Position numbers and translations under genes: made by a program
Part shown: positions 34,436 to 44,565 of the stretch, in pieces
Layout of the letters: each line of letters starts with the position of its first letter
Position numbering within the stretch: position 1 is the stretch's first letter
Notes under the pieces: generated by a model
Databases searched by the model: none
Seen by the model: only the letters and a program-made list of their open reading frames with translations
What the model was told of the DNA's origin: nothing
Assembly (NCBI RefSeq): GCF_963668165.1
Contig: NZ_OY764211.1
Coordinates: forward strand, 310,001-374,000
Direction: 5' to 3'
Source: Marispirochaeta sp.
GTDB taxonomy: Bacteria > Spirochaetota > Spirochaetia > JC444 > Marispirochaetaceae
Length of the DNA stretch: 64,000 bases

Positions 34436-34813
34436 TTATTCTCTTTCCGAGAAAACCTGATGAAGAAGTTCGGAGTCATGGTAAAACTTGATTGTATCAC
34501 TTACCTCGAAAGGTTCGTACTTTACTCCCATGCTTCCCCTGCGGATCCATATCCTGGCCATAAAGAGATTGGAACCGGCGTCGGTTACAATACTAGGCAG
34601 ATTCTCGGCGTGACGGATATCCTTTACTCGGAATTCATAAAAGGTTGTATTACTGCTGAAAGGTTTTATTATCAGCAGAAGTTTATCCGGGTCGTAGGGG
34701 TGTTTTTTCGGGGCACCTTCAAAGGCAATACAATCCTGGGCAAAATCCTCTTCCGACTCGTATCTTGTAATATTGAACAAAGGGGCAGTGGATAGATATT
34801 TTCGTATGCTCAT
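34436..34813 (-). CDS. Conserved hypothetical protein
   Basis: 125 residues, not recognised. No signal peptide or membrane segment. It contains IRKYLSTAPLFNITRYESEE near its start and mixed alpha/beta sequence rich in aromatic residues. The ribosome binding site AGAGGA is well placed. It lies 18 bases upstream of the radical SAM gene on the same strand, so the two may be co-transcribed. Confidence 0.6.
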   Translation of the reverse strand: MSIRKYLSTAPLFNITRYESEEDFAQDCIAFEGAPKKHPYDPDKLLLIIKPFSSNTTFYEFRVKDIRHAENLPSIVTDAGSNLFMARIWIRRGSMGVKYEPFEVSDTIKFYHDSELLHQVFSERE

Positions 34814-34864
34814 ATGAGTCCTCTGCTATACAGTATAGACCCATACGGCGGATTTCGCAAAAGG

Positions 34865-35593
34865 TTATGAAGAATGTGTAGACAGTGCCCTTTCAGCTGC
34901 TTCTGCCAGGTACCTGGACAGTTTATTCCGATCATTTTCGCTCATTTCCATATCAAGGGTTAAAATCTTGTTATTCCTGACAAGACGGGAAGAGAAAGTC
35001 AGTATTTCATCGTCTATTTGAAGAGAGCAGTCGGAAATTACAGAATTTTCAGGGATATCGTTGGTTTTATCAGGAGCATCAGGATAAAAGCGAACACTGT
35101 GTATACTGATATCGATTATTGTGCCAGCAATGATTGCATAATTGTCGGGATGACTGAACATAAAAGAAATTTCATCATATTCTTTGGGCGTATAACGGCG
35201 AAAACGGCGTTCTTCGCTGAAAAGTGCATACCTCTGGAGGATCTCCTCAACAGATGATCGAATAAAGTGTTCATCCTGAGGATAGGGCACCAGACCATTC
35301 ACCTCAAGAAGCTGTGATTTCGCTGCCTCGTCTTCGGTAAACAGATCACCAGTGAATAAGACGCAGATCCCCTGGTCCTTATTCTTCAAGGTTCTATAGA
35401 ACCGGACAAAGGGTTTCCAGTGCCGGGGAAAATCCTGGGTATTAAAAATAATGAGATCAGGTTGAATCTCTTCAAGGTTATCCATCGCCTTAACAGGGTT
35501 TCTGTACTGAATAAGGTTACCGCCGCGGGACGAAAACTGATCTCGGAGAGGTTCTTTAAAATGGGGGTCTCGGGCTACAACTAAAATAATCAT
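34865..35593 (-). CDS. Receiver-like plus PilZ-like protein
   Basis: 242 residues. The N-terminal 120 residues have receiver-like layout (MIILVVARDPHFKEPLRDQF, then PDLIIFNTQDF), but the acidic pocket is incomplete, so phosphorylation is doubtful. The C-terminal half resembles PilZ, with RRFRRYTPKE standing for the RxxxR motif and IIDISIHSVRF for D/NxSxxG, whose Gly is missing. Binding of c-di-GMP is therefore uncertain. It overlaps the upstream gene by 4 bases (ATGA). Confidence 0.55.
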   Translation of the reverse strand: MIILVVARDPHFKEPLRDQFSSRGGNLIQYRNPVKAMDNLEEIQPDLIIFNTQDFPRHWKPFVRFYRTLKNKDQGICVLFTGDLFTEDEAAKSQLLEVNGLVPYPQDEHFIRSSVEEILQRYALFSEERRFRRYTPKEYDEISFMFSHPDNYAIIAGTIIDISIHSVRFYPDAPDKTNDIPENSVISDCSLQIDDEILTFSSRLVRNNKILTLDMEMSENDRNKLSRYLAEAAERALSTHSS

Positions 35594-36534
35594 TCGCTAC
35601 CCAGATTGCGGACATCGTAGGATCCGATTAACCAAACGTCGTCTCGCCTGTTCAGATAATAGACAAACTCCTTTACCTCGATAAAGTCGGGATTCTGAAA
35701 TTTTTCGCGCACCCTTACAGTTCCCTGGGTGGGGGTATACCTGGTTTCCAGGATTTCAAAGAATACTGGTATCAGTAAAATTTCATCGCGGGTTTCGCGC
35801 TGCCGTAAAGCTTCCCTGAAATTCTCGACCATGCCAAGGCGATCCGCTTCAGGGGCCCGGTCGTAACGGCGGCGAATCTCCGGCGTATCAAGCATCAGGG
35901 ATTCGACGTTCAGGTAGAGGAAGAACTTGTTCCATTCCTCTTTTTGCCGTGACCGGATAAAGTATTCCACGACTTCGTCCGGGGGAAGGGGCTGTCGACG
36001 CAGGATTTCTCCTGTTTCAGCGTCAATACGCGACTGAATTCCCTGAGGACCTTCCGACGGTCGGACAGTAAAGGAGATCAGATTAGAACGCAATGCCGTG
36101 CCGGAGGACCGAAGCTCCGGATAATATGAAACCTGCGCCACGTAGGCGCCAGGCTTTCCTGCCGCAATATAATCCTTTAGGGATTCGACAAATGAGAAGC
36201 GTTCTCCCGGTTCTATGCTGATATCTCTATAGTAGACGTGTTGATTCCTTTGTCGGGCCGTGATAAATTGCTCTGAATGCTTGACCGGTTCATTGGTAAG
36301 GGTCGTAACATTGAAATCGACATTAAACCTGCGGTCATGGGCGGATTTAAAGCGAAAGGTTTCACTGGTATTGTTGGAAATCTCAATCAGAACCTGGATC
36401 TCGCTTTCCGGATAGTAAATCCGCTTATCGTACAGGCGTATTGTTACATCGACACCGTTGTTATCGAGTGCTACGAGAGAGACGGGCATAAAAACCGTAA
36501 CGAGAAATATAATGCAGACAAAAAATTTCTTCAT
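35590..36534 (-). CDS. Exported protein with Ig-like N-terminal domain
   Basis: 314 residues from the ATG at 36534 (an in-frame GTG lies 6 bases earlier). It has a signal peptide (FFVCIIFLVTVFMPVSLVAL), a beta-sandwich-like domain of about 140 residues (VTIRLYDKRIYYPESEIQVL, FSFVESLKDYIAAGKPGAYV), and a charged C-terminal part. Function unknown, with a periplasmic location inferred. It is divergent from mfd and coupled to the PilZ-like gene. Confidence 0.65.
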   Translation of the reverse strand: MKKFFVCIIFLVTVFMPVSLVALDNNGVDVTIRLYDKRIYYPESEIQVLIEISNNTSETFRFKSAHDRRFNVDFNVTTLTNEPVKHSEQFITARQRNQHVYYRDISIEPGERFSFVESLKDYIAAGKPGAYVAQVSYYPELRSSGTALRSNLISFTVRPSEGPQGIQSRIDAETGEILRRQPLPPDEVVEYFIRSRQKEEWNKFFLYLNVESLMLDTPEIRRRYDRAPEADRLGMVENFREALRQRETRDEILLIPVFFEILETRYTPTQGTVRVREKFQNPDFIEVKEFVYYLNRRDDVWLIGSYDVRNLGSE

Positions 36535-36572
36535 AATCACAACACCACTGGTTACATTGTCGGAATATTAGC

Positions 36573-39500
36573 ATGGTAACATTATTCTTAGAAAGTACCC
36601 TGGCGAAATTAAAATCCTATAAACCGTATAGCGAATTCCTGAAGCGCTGCGGACGGGGTGAGCTTCCCTTAGAGATATACGGGCCGAAGGGTTCTTTCCT
36701 GGCTGTAGTTCTGGCTTCACTTATACGGCAACGATCCAGAGCTATTTTATGTATAGCGCCTTCGGAAAAAGAAGCAGAAAACCTCTTCAGGGATTGTCTC
36801 TCTTTCGGCGTTTCTGCTGTACATTTTCCATGGTGGCAGGCTGCTCCTTATAGTGAGCAGCCTGGCCATTCTAACGTTGCCGCCAGACGGATATCGATCC
36901 TTAAGAATATGCTGAGCGGTGAGAAGGGGGTAATCTGCGTCTCAGTCAGGGGACTGGTAGGATCCGTACCTCCCAGGGAAATCATTGCAGAGAATCTGCT
37001 GACCCTCAGGAAGGGAGAAACCTTCGACCCCCAGAAAATAGAAAAGACCCTGGAGTTATGGGGATATTTACGGGTTCCCAGGGTCTCGTCTCCCGGTGAG
37101 TTTGCCCTGAGAGGTGAGGTCCTGGATGTCGGCATACCAGGAGGAGACGGCGAGGCTCTCAGGGTTGTCTTTGAATTCAACGAAATTGAAGAGATCAGGA
37201 CTTTCGATGCCGTAACCCAGAGTTCTTACGGCAGCGTAAATGAGTTTGTGCTTTTTCCGGCCACTGAATTCCTGTGGGACGAAGATGGCATAAACCGTGT
37301 TGCGGAATACATGAGTTCGCGTCGTTATCCCGGGAGCGCTGATGAGGAGTTCCTTGAACATCTGCGTGTCAGCCGCAGCTGTGCCTATGAGGAGGTGTTT
37401 TATCCCCTTGGATTTGACTCTCCGGCAAGTATCATGGATTACATGCCTCCGGACGGTCTTTCTCTGTTTATCTCTGACAAACGTCTTGAAAACGCCGCAG
37501 AAGGGGTAAAAAAGGAATTTGAGGAGCTTTACCGTAGAACCGTGCGGGAGAAAAAGCTGTCTTTTCCTTCGCCGGACAGGATTCTTGTCTCCTATGAACA
37601 TCTGGTGGAAAGCTGCCGCAGTAGAATAATGATTCAGTCCCTGAAGGACCAGAATAAGGCTTCTGCGGTGCCGGAAATAGTGTGCCAGGATCCACGTTCT
37701 TTCTTTGGAAATATCCGGTATCTGAAGGAGGAACTCGACCAGTACGCACAATCCGGGTACCAGGTGTCCATATTTGCAGAAACCGACACCCAGGCAGAGA
37801 GAATCTCCCAGCTTTTAAAAGACTACGATGTCCAGCTCTATTCTGCTCACCTCAGCCAGGGGTTTGTACTGCCGGATATCGAAATGATCCTGATTCAGGA
37901 GAATGAAATATTCGGCCGCCGCAAACGGGTCCCCGCTTCGGTAAAAAAAGCCCGCAGCCGGGCCATCGATACCTTTGTTGAGCTCTCTCCCGGAGATTAT
38001 GTGGTTCATATCAACTACGGTATCGGCCGGTTCAAAGGAATCGAGCGTATCCGGGCGGCCGGGACAGAACGTGATTATATTCAGCTTGAATATGCCGGAG
38101 AAGAGACGGTCTTTATTCCCATCGAACAGGTAAACCTTGTTCAGCGCTATATCGGTCAGGAGGGACGTCCCCCGGCCCTGGATTCTCTCGGCGGAAAATC
38201 CTGGGAAAAACGAAAAAACAGGGTCAAAAAATCCGTTGAGGACCTGGCGGATATGCTCATCGACTTGTATGCGAAGCGTCAGAATGCCCAGGGATTTTCT
38301 TTCGGGGAGGACACCGACTGGCAGGTTGAGTTCGAGGCTGCCTTTCCGTATGAAGAGACCGCTGACCAGCTGACATGTATCGCTGATGTCAAAGAGGATA
38401 TGGAGAGCACCCGGCCTATGGACCGCCTGATCTGCGGAGATGTGGGATATGGCAAGACGGAAGTGGCTATGCGGGCGGCCTTTAAAGCTGTTATGGCAGG
38501 CAAGCAGGTAGCAATTCTTGCTCCTACAACCATTCTTACGGAGCAGCATTTTGAATCTTTTTCCGAGCGCTTTGATCAGTATCCAGTGACCATTAGGATG
38601 ATTTCCCGTTTTGTCTCCACCAAGAAACAGACGCAGACGCTTAAACAGCTTTATGAAGGAGAGGTAGATATACTAATCGGTACTCACCGTATTCTGCAAA
38701 AGGATGTTGTTTTCAAGAACCTCGGGCTTATTATCGTGGACGAAGAGCAGCGCTTCGGTGTCAAAGACAAGGAGCGTCTAAAGCAGTTGAAGCACACCGT
38801 TGATGCCTTGGCTCTTTCTGCTACACCGATTCCGCGTACTTTGCACATGAGTCTTTTGAAGATCCGGGACATGTCGTTGCTGACCACTCCGCCGCATAAC
38901 CGTCAGTCAGTGGATACCTTTATTCGGGGGTTTGACGAAGAGCTGATCGTTGGTGCAATACGCCGGGAACTTGAGCGGGGCGGGCAGGTGTTTTATCTGC
39001 ACAATCGTGTCGAGACCCTGCGGGAAACACGCCTCTTTTTGGAAGGCCTGGTGCCGGAGGCCCTGGTAGAGACCGCCCACGGGCAGATGAGCTCTGCCGA
39101 ACTTGAAGAGGTAATGCACCGTTTTATTCACGGAGCCTTTCAAGTCCTGGTTGCTACCACCATAATCGAGAACGGGATTGATATTTCGAATGTTAATACC
39201 ATAGTTATTGATAGAGCCGATATTTACGGTATTTCACAACTGTATCAGCTTCGGGGTCGGGTTGGCAGGTCCGACCGCAAAGCCTATGCTTATCTGCTTT
39301 ATCCGGCTGATAAGGCTTTGAGTGAGATCGCCATGAAGCGGCTGCAGATTCTTTCCGACTATTCCGATCTGGGGGCGGGTTTTAAAATAGCCATGAAGGA
39401 CATGGAGGTCCGCGGCGCCGGCAATTTGCTTGGCAGACAACAGAGCGGCGAGATTGCATCGGTCGGTTTTGATATGTACCTGCGTCTTCTCGATGAAGCA

Positions 39501-39977
39501 GTGGCGGAACGCAGCGAAAAGGGAGAGGAAAGCAGAGAAGAGATCTTCCTCGAACTCGATTATTCCGGCTATATTCCCGACAACTATATCCTCGAAGCTG
39601 TTGAAAAGATGGAGGTCTATAAGAAGATTGCTGCTATCAATTCGGATGATGAGCTGGAAAAGGTACATGCAGAACTTCATGACCGGTTTGGTCCCTTACC
39701 GGAAGCCGCGGCCAGTTTGCTTTCCCTCGCTGAGGTCAGAATTGTCTGCCGCAAACTCAAGGTGCGCTCTTTGAGGGAACGGGGCGGCAAGGTCCGGGTG
39801 GAGTTTGGAAAGGTTTCGCTCATCTCCGTAGACAAGGTTCTGAATCTGATGCAGACCTCGGGAGGCAAGATCAAACCGGATCCGAAAAACCCGAATGTCC
39901 TTTTGCTGGAGACAGGCTCGATTGGACTCAAGGAAAAATCAGAATTTATTCGAGAACGCCTATCGGCTCTTTTGTAA
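36573..39977 (+). CDS. mfd: Transcription-repair coupling factor Mfd
   Basis: Removes RNA polymerase stalled at DNA lesions and recruits UvrA. 1134 residues, full length. It has a UvrB-like N-terminal region (PLEIYGPKGSFLAVVLASL), the RNA polymerase interaction domain (PGDYVVHINYGIGRFKGIER), the translocase Walker A LICGDVGYGKTEVAMRAAFK (near 623), the DEEQRFGVK box (near 724), the helicase C domain with QLRGRVGRS, and the C-terminal TRCF domain. It is divergent from the exported-protein gene, and no clear Shine-Dalgarno sequence precedes the ATG. Confidence 0.96.
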   Translation: MVTLFLESTLAKLKSYKPYSEFLKRCGRGELPLEIYGPKGSFLAVVLASLIRQRSRAILCIAPSEKEAENLFRDCLSFGVSAVHFPWWQAAPYSEQPGHSNVAARRISILKNMLSGEKGVICVSVRGLVGSVPPREIIAENLLTLRKGETFDPQKIEKTLELWGYLRVPRVSSPGEFALRGEVLDVGIPGGDGEALRVVFEFNEIEEIRTFDAVTQSSYGSVNEFVLFPATEFLWDEDGINRVAEYMSSRRYPGSADEEFLEHLRVSRSCAYEEVFYPLGFDSPASIMDYMPPDGLSLFISDKRLENAAEGVKKEFEELYRRTVREKKLSFPSPDRILVSYEHLVESCRSRIMIQSLKDQNKASAVPEIVCQDPRSFFGNIRYLKEELDQYAQSGYQVSIFAETDTQAERISQLLKDYDVQLYSAHLSQGFVLPDIEMILIQENEIFGRRKRVPASVKKARSRAIDTFVELSPGDYVVHINYGIGRFKGIERIRAAGTERDYIQLEYAGEETVFIPIEQVNLVQRYIGQEGRPPALDSLGGKSWEKRKNRVKKSVEDLADMLIDLYAKRQNAQGFSFGEDTDWQVEFEAAFPYEETADQLTCIADVKEDMESTRPMDRLICGDVGYGKTEVAMRAAFKAVMAGKQVAILAPTTILTEQHFESFSERFDQYPVTIRMISRFVSTKKQTQTLKQLYEGEVDILIGTHRILQKDVVFKNLGLIIVDEEQRFGVKDKERLKQLKHTVDALALSATPIPRTLHMSLLKIRDMSLLTTPPHNRQSVDTFIRGFDEELIVGAIRRELERGGQVFYLHNRVETLRETRLFLEGLVPEALVETAHGQMSSAELEEVMHRFIHGAFQVLVATTIIENGIDISNVNTIVIDRADIYGISQLYQLRGRVGRSDRKAYAYLLYPADKALSEIAMKRLQILSDYSDLGAGFKIAMKDMEVRGAGNLLGRQQSGEIASVGFDMYLRLLDEAVAERSEKGEESREEIFLELDYSGYIPDNYILEAVEKMEVYKKIAAINSDDELEKVHAELHDRFGPLPEAAASLLSLAEVRIVCRKLKVRSLRERGGKVRVEFGKVSLISVDKVLNLMQTSGGKIKPDPKNPNVLLLETGSIGLKEKSEFIRERLSALL

Positions 39978-40017
39978 AGTCGGTGTACAATGGAACCAGA
40001 GCCCAAGGAAGGATGCT

Positions 40018-42279
40018 ATGGAACGAAAGGCCATTGATCTTATATGCAGCGTAGCTGAGCTTACTTCCCTTTTCGAACGACAGAAGAGTATCGAAGAGTT
40101 CCTGGATCAGACAGTCAATTTGATTGCACAGCATATGGGAACAGATCTCTGCTCTATATTTATTGTGGATTCCCAAAGTGGTCTTCTATTCTTGCGAGCC
40201 AGTACAGGTTTAAACCCTGAAGCCATTGGTAACCTGACCCTTAAGCCGGGTGAGGGGATTACCGGAACTGCCCTCAAAGAGCTGCGCCCCATAATTCTTC
40301 CCCGTGCAAAGGACTCTCCCCACTTTAAAGCCGTGCCGGACCTGCATGAGGAAGAGTATGAAGCCTTTCTCGCTGTCCCCATTATTCATGGTTTGCGTCG
40401 CATCGGGGTCATCGTATGTCAGCAGCGAAAGGTTGGCTATTTTTCTACCCGGGATGCCCGGGCTCTTACAGCTATTGCAGCCCAGATGGCAGCGATGATA
40501 GAAAACGCTCTTCTTCTGATGGAACTGCATGGGGAGCGTTTAAAGAAAAAGCCGGAAACTGCTGGAGAAATACCCCCTTTTCTGCACGGCCAGCAGACGA
40601 CTCCCGGCATAGCAATCGGCAGAAGCTATTATCTTGGACGTTCCGGGGCTGATTCCCTTTTGTCCTGGGACTCTACAGTACAATACCGTCAAACCCTTGA
40701 AGATTTCAGACAGGCCGTGGAGAGTACAAAACGGCAAATCCAGAGCCTGCAGAAGCAGCTCAAAGAGCATTTCGCCGATGTGGGTTCCCTTATCTTTCAC
40801 GCCCACCTGTTAATGCTTACTGATAAAGCATTTACCGGCGAAATGGAACAGCGTATTCTCAATGGTGAAGCTCCTGAGGAAGCGGTCGCTTCGGTGGTGA
40901 ATAACTATATTCGCCTGTTTGCAGAAGCCGAGGCTGCCTCCGTGCGGGAGAAAGTCCAGGACCTGAAAGACCTGGGGCACCGGCTTCTTCTAAATCTCAC
41001 CAGGGATGAGGGTGAAACAGAGGACTACAAGGAAACAATTATCCTTACAGAAGAACTGTATCCGTCGGAATTAATCAAGTTCGCCGCCCAGGGGGCTGCT
41101 GGAATTGTCCTGCACAAGGCGAGCATAACCTCGCATCTGAGAATCCTTGGACTATCTATAAAAATCCCCATGGTATCAATTGAAGATAAAAAACTCTTCA
41201 CAATGCAGGACGGGATTCCCCTCGTGATTGATGGTTTTCATGGAACGGTTTTTATAGATCCGGACGATGAAACCAGGGACCGCTTTGTACAGCTTGCAAA
41301 AGAGCATGCGGAGCTTGAATCTTCAACAAAGATTGAACCGGAAATACCCTTGAGCGATGGTAGTTCGGTCTCGCTTCTGGCAAATGTGGGCTTACTGGGG
41401 GATCTTCAGGTCGCGGCCGGATACGGCATACAAGGGATCGGGTTATACAGAAGCGAATTTCCTTTTTTGATTCGAAATGATTTTCCTTCCGAGGAAGAAC
41501 AGTACCGAATTTACAGGCGTATTTTCGATACCTTTACAAACGGACCGGTATATATGCGAATTCTCGATATGGGAGGAGACAAGCAGCTCGGCTTCCTTAC
41601 AGACAAAGCCGAGTCGAACCCTTTTCTGGGGCTCAGGGCAATCCGGTTCACGTTAAAGAATCCCGAGATTCTCTTAACCCAGTTGCGGGCCATACTGCGT
41701 GCTGGACTAAATGGTGATCTGTATATTATTGTACCTTTTGTATCGGGGATCGAAGAAATCCAGCAGATTCGCAGAATGATGAATTCCGCCTCTGCAGAGC
41801 TGACAGAGCAGGGTATTGAGCACCACACAAGTCCAAAGCTGGGCATAATGGTTGAGCTTCCTTCTACGGGTTTCATACTTGATGAACTGGCTGATGAAGT
41901 CGACTTTATGAGCATAGGTACCAATGACCTTGTGCAGTATCTTTTAGGTGTTGATCGTACAAATACCAGTGTTTCCGGGTATTATGAACCTTTTCACCCG
42001 GCAGTACTGCGGTTTATTGCAAAGGTTGCCGAGGTTTGTAATGTCAGAAGAATTCCGTTATCGGTGTGTGGAGATTCCGCAGCCGACAAGTTTATGGCAA
42101 GTTTCCTGATTGGTCTTGGAATTCGCGTTTTCAGTATCGCTCCTGGTTCTGCCCCGGGCATATATGAATGGATCAAGAACAAAAGAGATGTACATCAGCA
42201 CAGGGATTTCTGCCGTCATCTGCTGAAATTAGGGAGCTCCCAGGCTATCCGGGAGTATCTTGATTCCTCAAGAGCTTGA
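40018..42279 (+). CDS. ptsP: PTS enzyme I of the nitrogen/regulatory type with GAF domain
   Basis: Transfers phosphate from phosphoenolpyruvate to an HPr-type protein. An N-terminal GAF domain (about 15-165) makes it PtsP rather than PtsI. It has the HPr-binding region, a phospho-His domain with KASITSHLRILGLSIKIPMV (His near 371), and a TIM barrel with FMSIGTNDLVQYLLGVDRTN and SVCGDSAADKF. The loop usually SVCGEMAGD reads SVCGDSAAD, with Cys and Asp kept. ATG 40018 has AAGGAAGG upstream and gives 754 residues. No HPr or EIIA gene is in the window. Confidence 0.92.
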   Translation: MERKAIDLICSVAELTSLFERQKSIEEFLDQTVNLIAQHMGTDLCSIFIVDSQSGLLFLRASTGLNPEAIGNLTLKPGEGITGTALKELRPIILPRAKDSPHFKAVPDLHEEEYEAFLAVPIIHGLRRIGVIVCQQRKVGYFSTRDARALTAIAAQMAAMIENALLLMELHGERLKKKPETAGEIPPFLHGQQTTPGIAIGRSYYLGRSGADSLLSWDSTVQYRQTLEDFRQAVESTKRQIQSLQKQLKEHFADVGSLIFHAHLLMLTDKAFTGEMEQRILNGEAPEEAVASVVNNYIRLFAEAEAASVREKVQDLKDLGHRLLLNLTRDEGETEDYKETIILTEELYPSELIKFAAQGAAGIVLHKASITSHLRILGLSIKIPMVSIEDKKLFTMQDGIPLVIDGFHGTVFIDPDDETRDRFVQLAKEHAELESSTKIEPEIPLSDGSSVSLLANVGLLGDLQVAAGYGIQGIGLYRSEFPFLIRNDFPSEEEQYRIYRRIFDTFTNGPVYMRILDMGGDKQLGFLTDKAESNPFLGLRAIRFTLKNPEILLTQLRAILRAGLNGDLYIIVPFVSGIEEIQQIRRMMNSASAELTEQGIEHHTSPKLGIMVELPSTGFILDELADEVDFMSIGTNDLVQYLLGVDRTNTSVSGYYEPFHPAVLRFIAKVAEVCNVRRIPLSVCGDSAADKFMASFLIGLGIRVFSIAPGSAPGIYEWIKNKRDVHQHRDFCRHLLKLGSSQAIREYLDSSRA

Positions 42280-42315
42280 AGCAAGCCGTCAATTTTCGCT
42301 ATAAACAGGAACACA

Positions 42316-43008
42316 ATGAAGCAGGAAGAACAGCACGGAAAAAAGTGGCCATTGCGCAGTTACGTGTTACGGGCTGCACGGATGAGTACTCTCCAGCGGA
42401 ACTCTTACAATGAACTTTTACCCCTCTACTCGGTTCAATACAGAGAATCCGATGTATCCCTGAAGGAGATTTTCCCTTTTGCTTCACGCTATATGGTTGA
42501 AATTGGCTTTGGGATGGGAGAGGCAACGGTCACTCTGGCGAAAAACAATCCGGACACCGGGTACCTTGGTATCGAGGTACACAAGCCCGGAGTGGGGAAG
42601 GTCTTGAGCGAAATTGATCATTTGTCACTGAACAATTTACGGATAGTAAATCATGATGCCGTTGAGGTCTTTCAGCATATGATTCCCCCGAACAGTATCA
42701 ACGGCATTCACATCTTTTTTCCCGATCCCTGGCCGAAAAAGAAACACCATAAGCGCAGACTCATTCAATTACCATTTGTGAATTTAATTGTTCCCAAGCT
42801 GGTTGCCGGAGGATATCTCTATATCTGTACTGATTGGGAGGAGTATGCCCAACAGATCCTGGCGGTGTGCAGCAATGCTGACGGTATTGCGAATTCCTGC
42901 AACGGTTTTGCTCAGCCCCAGTCGTGGCGGCCGCAAACAAAGTTTGAATCCAAGGGCATAGATAAAGCACACCGGATACGGGAAGTATACTTTACAAAAA
43001 CTACTTGA
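42316..43008 (+). CDS. trmB: tRNA (guanine-N7-)-methyltransferase
   Basis: Methylates G46 in the variable loop of tRNAs. The SAM motif is MVEIGFGMGEATVTLA, followed by YLGIEVHKPGVGKVL and the TrmB signature IFFPDPWPKKKHHKRRLIQ. 230 residues. A possible promoter, TTGAAG (42276-42281) with TATAAA (42300-42305) 18 bp apart, lies just before the start, again leaving little or no leader; AGGA at 42307-42310 could still serve as ribosome binding site. Confidence 0.94.
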   Translation: MKQEEQHGKKWPLRSYVLRAARMSTLQRNSYNELLPLYSVQYRESDVSLKEIFPFASRYMVEIGFGMGEATVTLAKNNPDTGYLGIEVHKPGVGKVLSEIDHLSLNNLRIVNHDAVEVFQHMIPPNSINGIHIFFPDPWPKKKHHKRRLIQLPFVNLIVPKLVAGGYLYICTDWEEYAQQILAVCSNADGIANSCNGFAQPQSWRPQTKFESKGIDKAHRIREVYFTKTT

Positions 43009-43071
43009 AATTTTTCTATATTTATACGACTATTTTGTATCTTTATGCATTTTAATATTTCCGGAGGAGTA

Positions 43072-44424
43072 ATGAAACAGGATTGGCTGGAAAAGTTTGC
43101 AGGAAAGGCTCAGGCAAATACCAAGATACCCCTCGATTATTATGAAAAATTCAATGTAAAACGTGGACTTCGCAATGCCGATGGGACCGGCGTTTTGGTC
43201 GGGCTAACGGAGATTGGCGATGTTCATGGATACATCATGGATGAAGGTGACAAGATTCCTGTTGAAGGGCGTCTCCGGTATCGTGGTATCGATGTAGTTG
43301 ATCTTGTGAGGGGCTTTCAGAACGAGAAGCGGTTCGGCTTTGAGGAGACAGCGTTTCTGCTGATCTTTGGTTCCCTCCCGGTACAGGGTGAGCTTGAGTC
43401 ATTCAAGAACCTCCTTGGTGAATCCCGGATTCTCCCGGTAAACTTTACCGAAGACAATATACTGAAAGCTCCCAGCCAGGATATAATGAACAAAATGGCC
43501 CGCAGTGTTCTGGTGGCATACAGCTATGATGACGAGGCTGAGGATTACTCGGTGGTCAATATTCTACGCCAGTGTATCACCCTCATCGCACAGCTGCCGA
43601 TCTTTGCAGCGTACGGCTACCAGGCACGACGGCACAATTTCTTTAACGAAAGCCTTTATATCCATAATCCGGATCCGGAACTTTCAACCGCAGAGAATCT
43701 TCTGCAGATGGTCCGTCCGTACCAGGAATACAGCAGTCTGGAAGCGGATCTGCTGGACCTCAGTCTCGTACTTCACGCAGAGCACGGCGGTGGTAATAAC
43801 TCGGCTTTTACGGTACACGTCGTTTCATCAGCCGAGACCGACACATACTCGACTATGGCAGCAGCCATTGGGTCCCTGAAAGGGGCAAAACACGGCGGGG
43901 CCAACATCAAGGTAATGGGTATGATGGAGGATATTAAGGCGAACGTGAAGGATTGGAGCAGCGAAACCGAAGTTACCGACTACCTCAAAAAGATCCTTAA
44001 TCGTGAAGCCTTTGACAGGTCAGGTCTCATCTACGGCATCGGGCACGCGGTATATACTTTCTCAGATCCCAGGGCGGTTCTCCTGCGGGAGCGAGCTGAA
44101 CTGCTGGCCAGGGAGAAGAACCACGAAGAGGAGTTTAACCTGTATACCCTCATTGAAAAACTTGCACCCCGGGTTTTTCAGGAGGTCAAGAACTCCGACA
44201 AGGTGGTGTCGCCTAATGTGGACTTCTTCTCCGGCTTTGTTTACAGCATGCTGAATATTCCCTTTGAGCTCTATACACCGCTTTTCGCCATATCCCGAAT
44301 AGCAGGCTGGAGTGCGCACAGAATGGAAGAACTGATCAGCGGTGGAAGAATAATCCGGCCGGCGTACAAAAGTATTGTACGTCCCCGGAACTATATCCCC
44401 CTGGATGAAAGAGAAAAGGTTTGA
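43072..44424 (+). CDS. gltA: Citrate synthase
   Basis: Condenses acetyl-CoA and oxaloacetate. 450 residues from the ATG at 43072, which has GGAGGAG in front. Catalytic residues are visible: His in HAEHGGGNNSAFTVHVVSS, His in GIGHAVYTFSDPR and Asp in PNVDFFSGFVYSML, plus GAKHGGANIKVMGMM. The N-terminal 60 residues are longer than in the short bacterial enzymes. No other TCA genes are adjacent, and 2-methylcitrate synthase activity cannot be excluded. Confidence 0.93.
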   Translation: MKQDWLEKFAGKAQANTKIPLDYYEKFNVKRGLRNADGTGVLVGLTEIGDVHGYIMDEGDKIPVEGRLRYRGIDVVDLVRGFQNEKRFGFEETAFLLIFGSLPVQGELESFKNLLGESRILPVNFTEDNILKAPSQDIMNKMARSVLVAYSYDDEAEDYSVVNILRQCITLIAQLPIFAAYGYQARRHNFFNESLYIHNPDPELSTAENLLQMVRPYQEYSSLEADLLDLSLVLHAEHGGGNNSAFTVHVVSSAETDTYSTMAAAIGSLKGAKHGGANIKVMGMMEDIKANVKDWSSETEVTDYLKKILNREAFDRSGLIYGIGHAVYTFSDPRAVLLRERAELLAREKNHEEEFNLYTLIEKLAPRVFQEVKNSDKVVSPNVDFFSGFVYSMLNIPFELYTPLFAISRIAGWSAHRMEELISGGRIIRPAYKSIVRPRNYIPLDEREKV

Positions 44425-44476
44425 TCAGTTAATCGGTTGTAAGCAAAGAATGCCTGGAAAGCATGCAGCGCGATAC

Positions 44477-44514
44477 AAAAAGGGAGGCTGAATAAACAAA
44501 CAGCCCCCCTTTTT
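44477..44514. terminator. Bidirectional terminator between citrate synthase and the EF-G-like gene
   Basis: AAAAAGGGAGGCTG (44477-44490) pairs with CAGCCCCCCTTTTT (44501-44514), with one mismatch in 14. Runs of A and T on either side allow use from both directions. Confidence 0.8.
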
Positions 44515-44565
44515 ATAAAAAGCATCTTTGTTCAATCAGGATATTTAAAACCCTGAAGCTATCCG

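Noticed and set aside
37815..38549. 244-codon minus-strand frame inside mfd, and other long shadows such as 1212-1718, 3791-4351, 6027-6728 and 20273-20851
   Set aside because: Each lies fully inside a gene with clear family motifs on the other strand and has no recognisable motif of its own.
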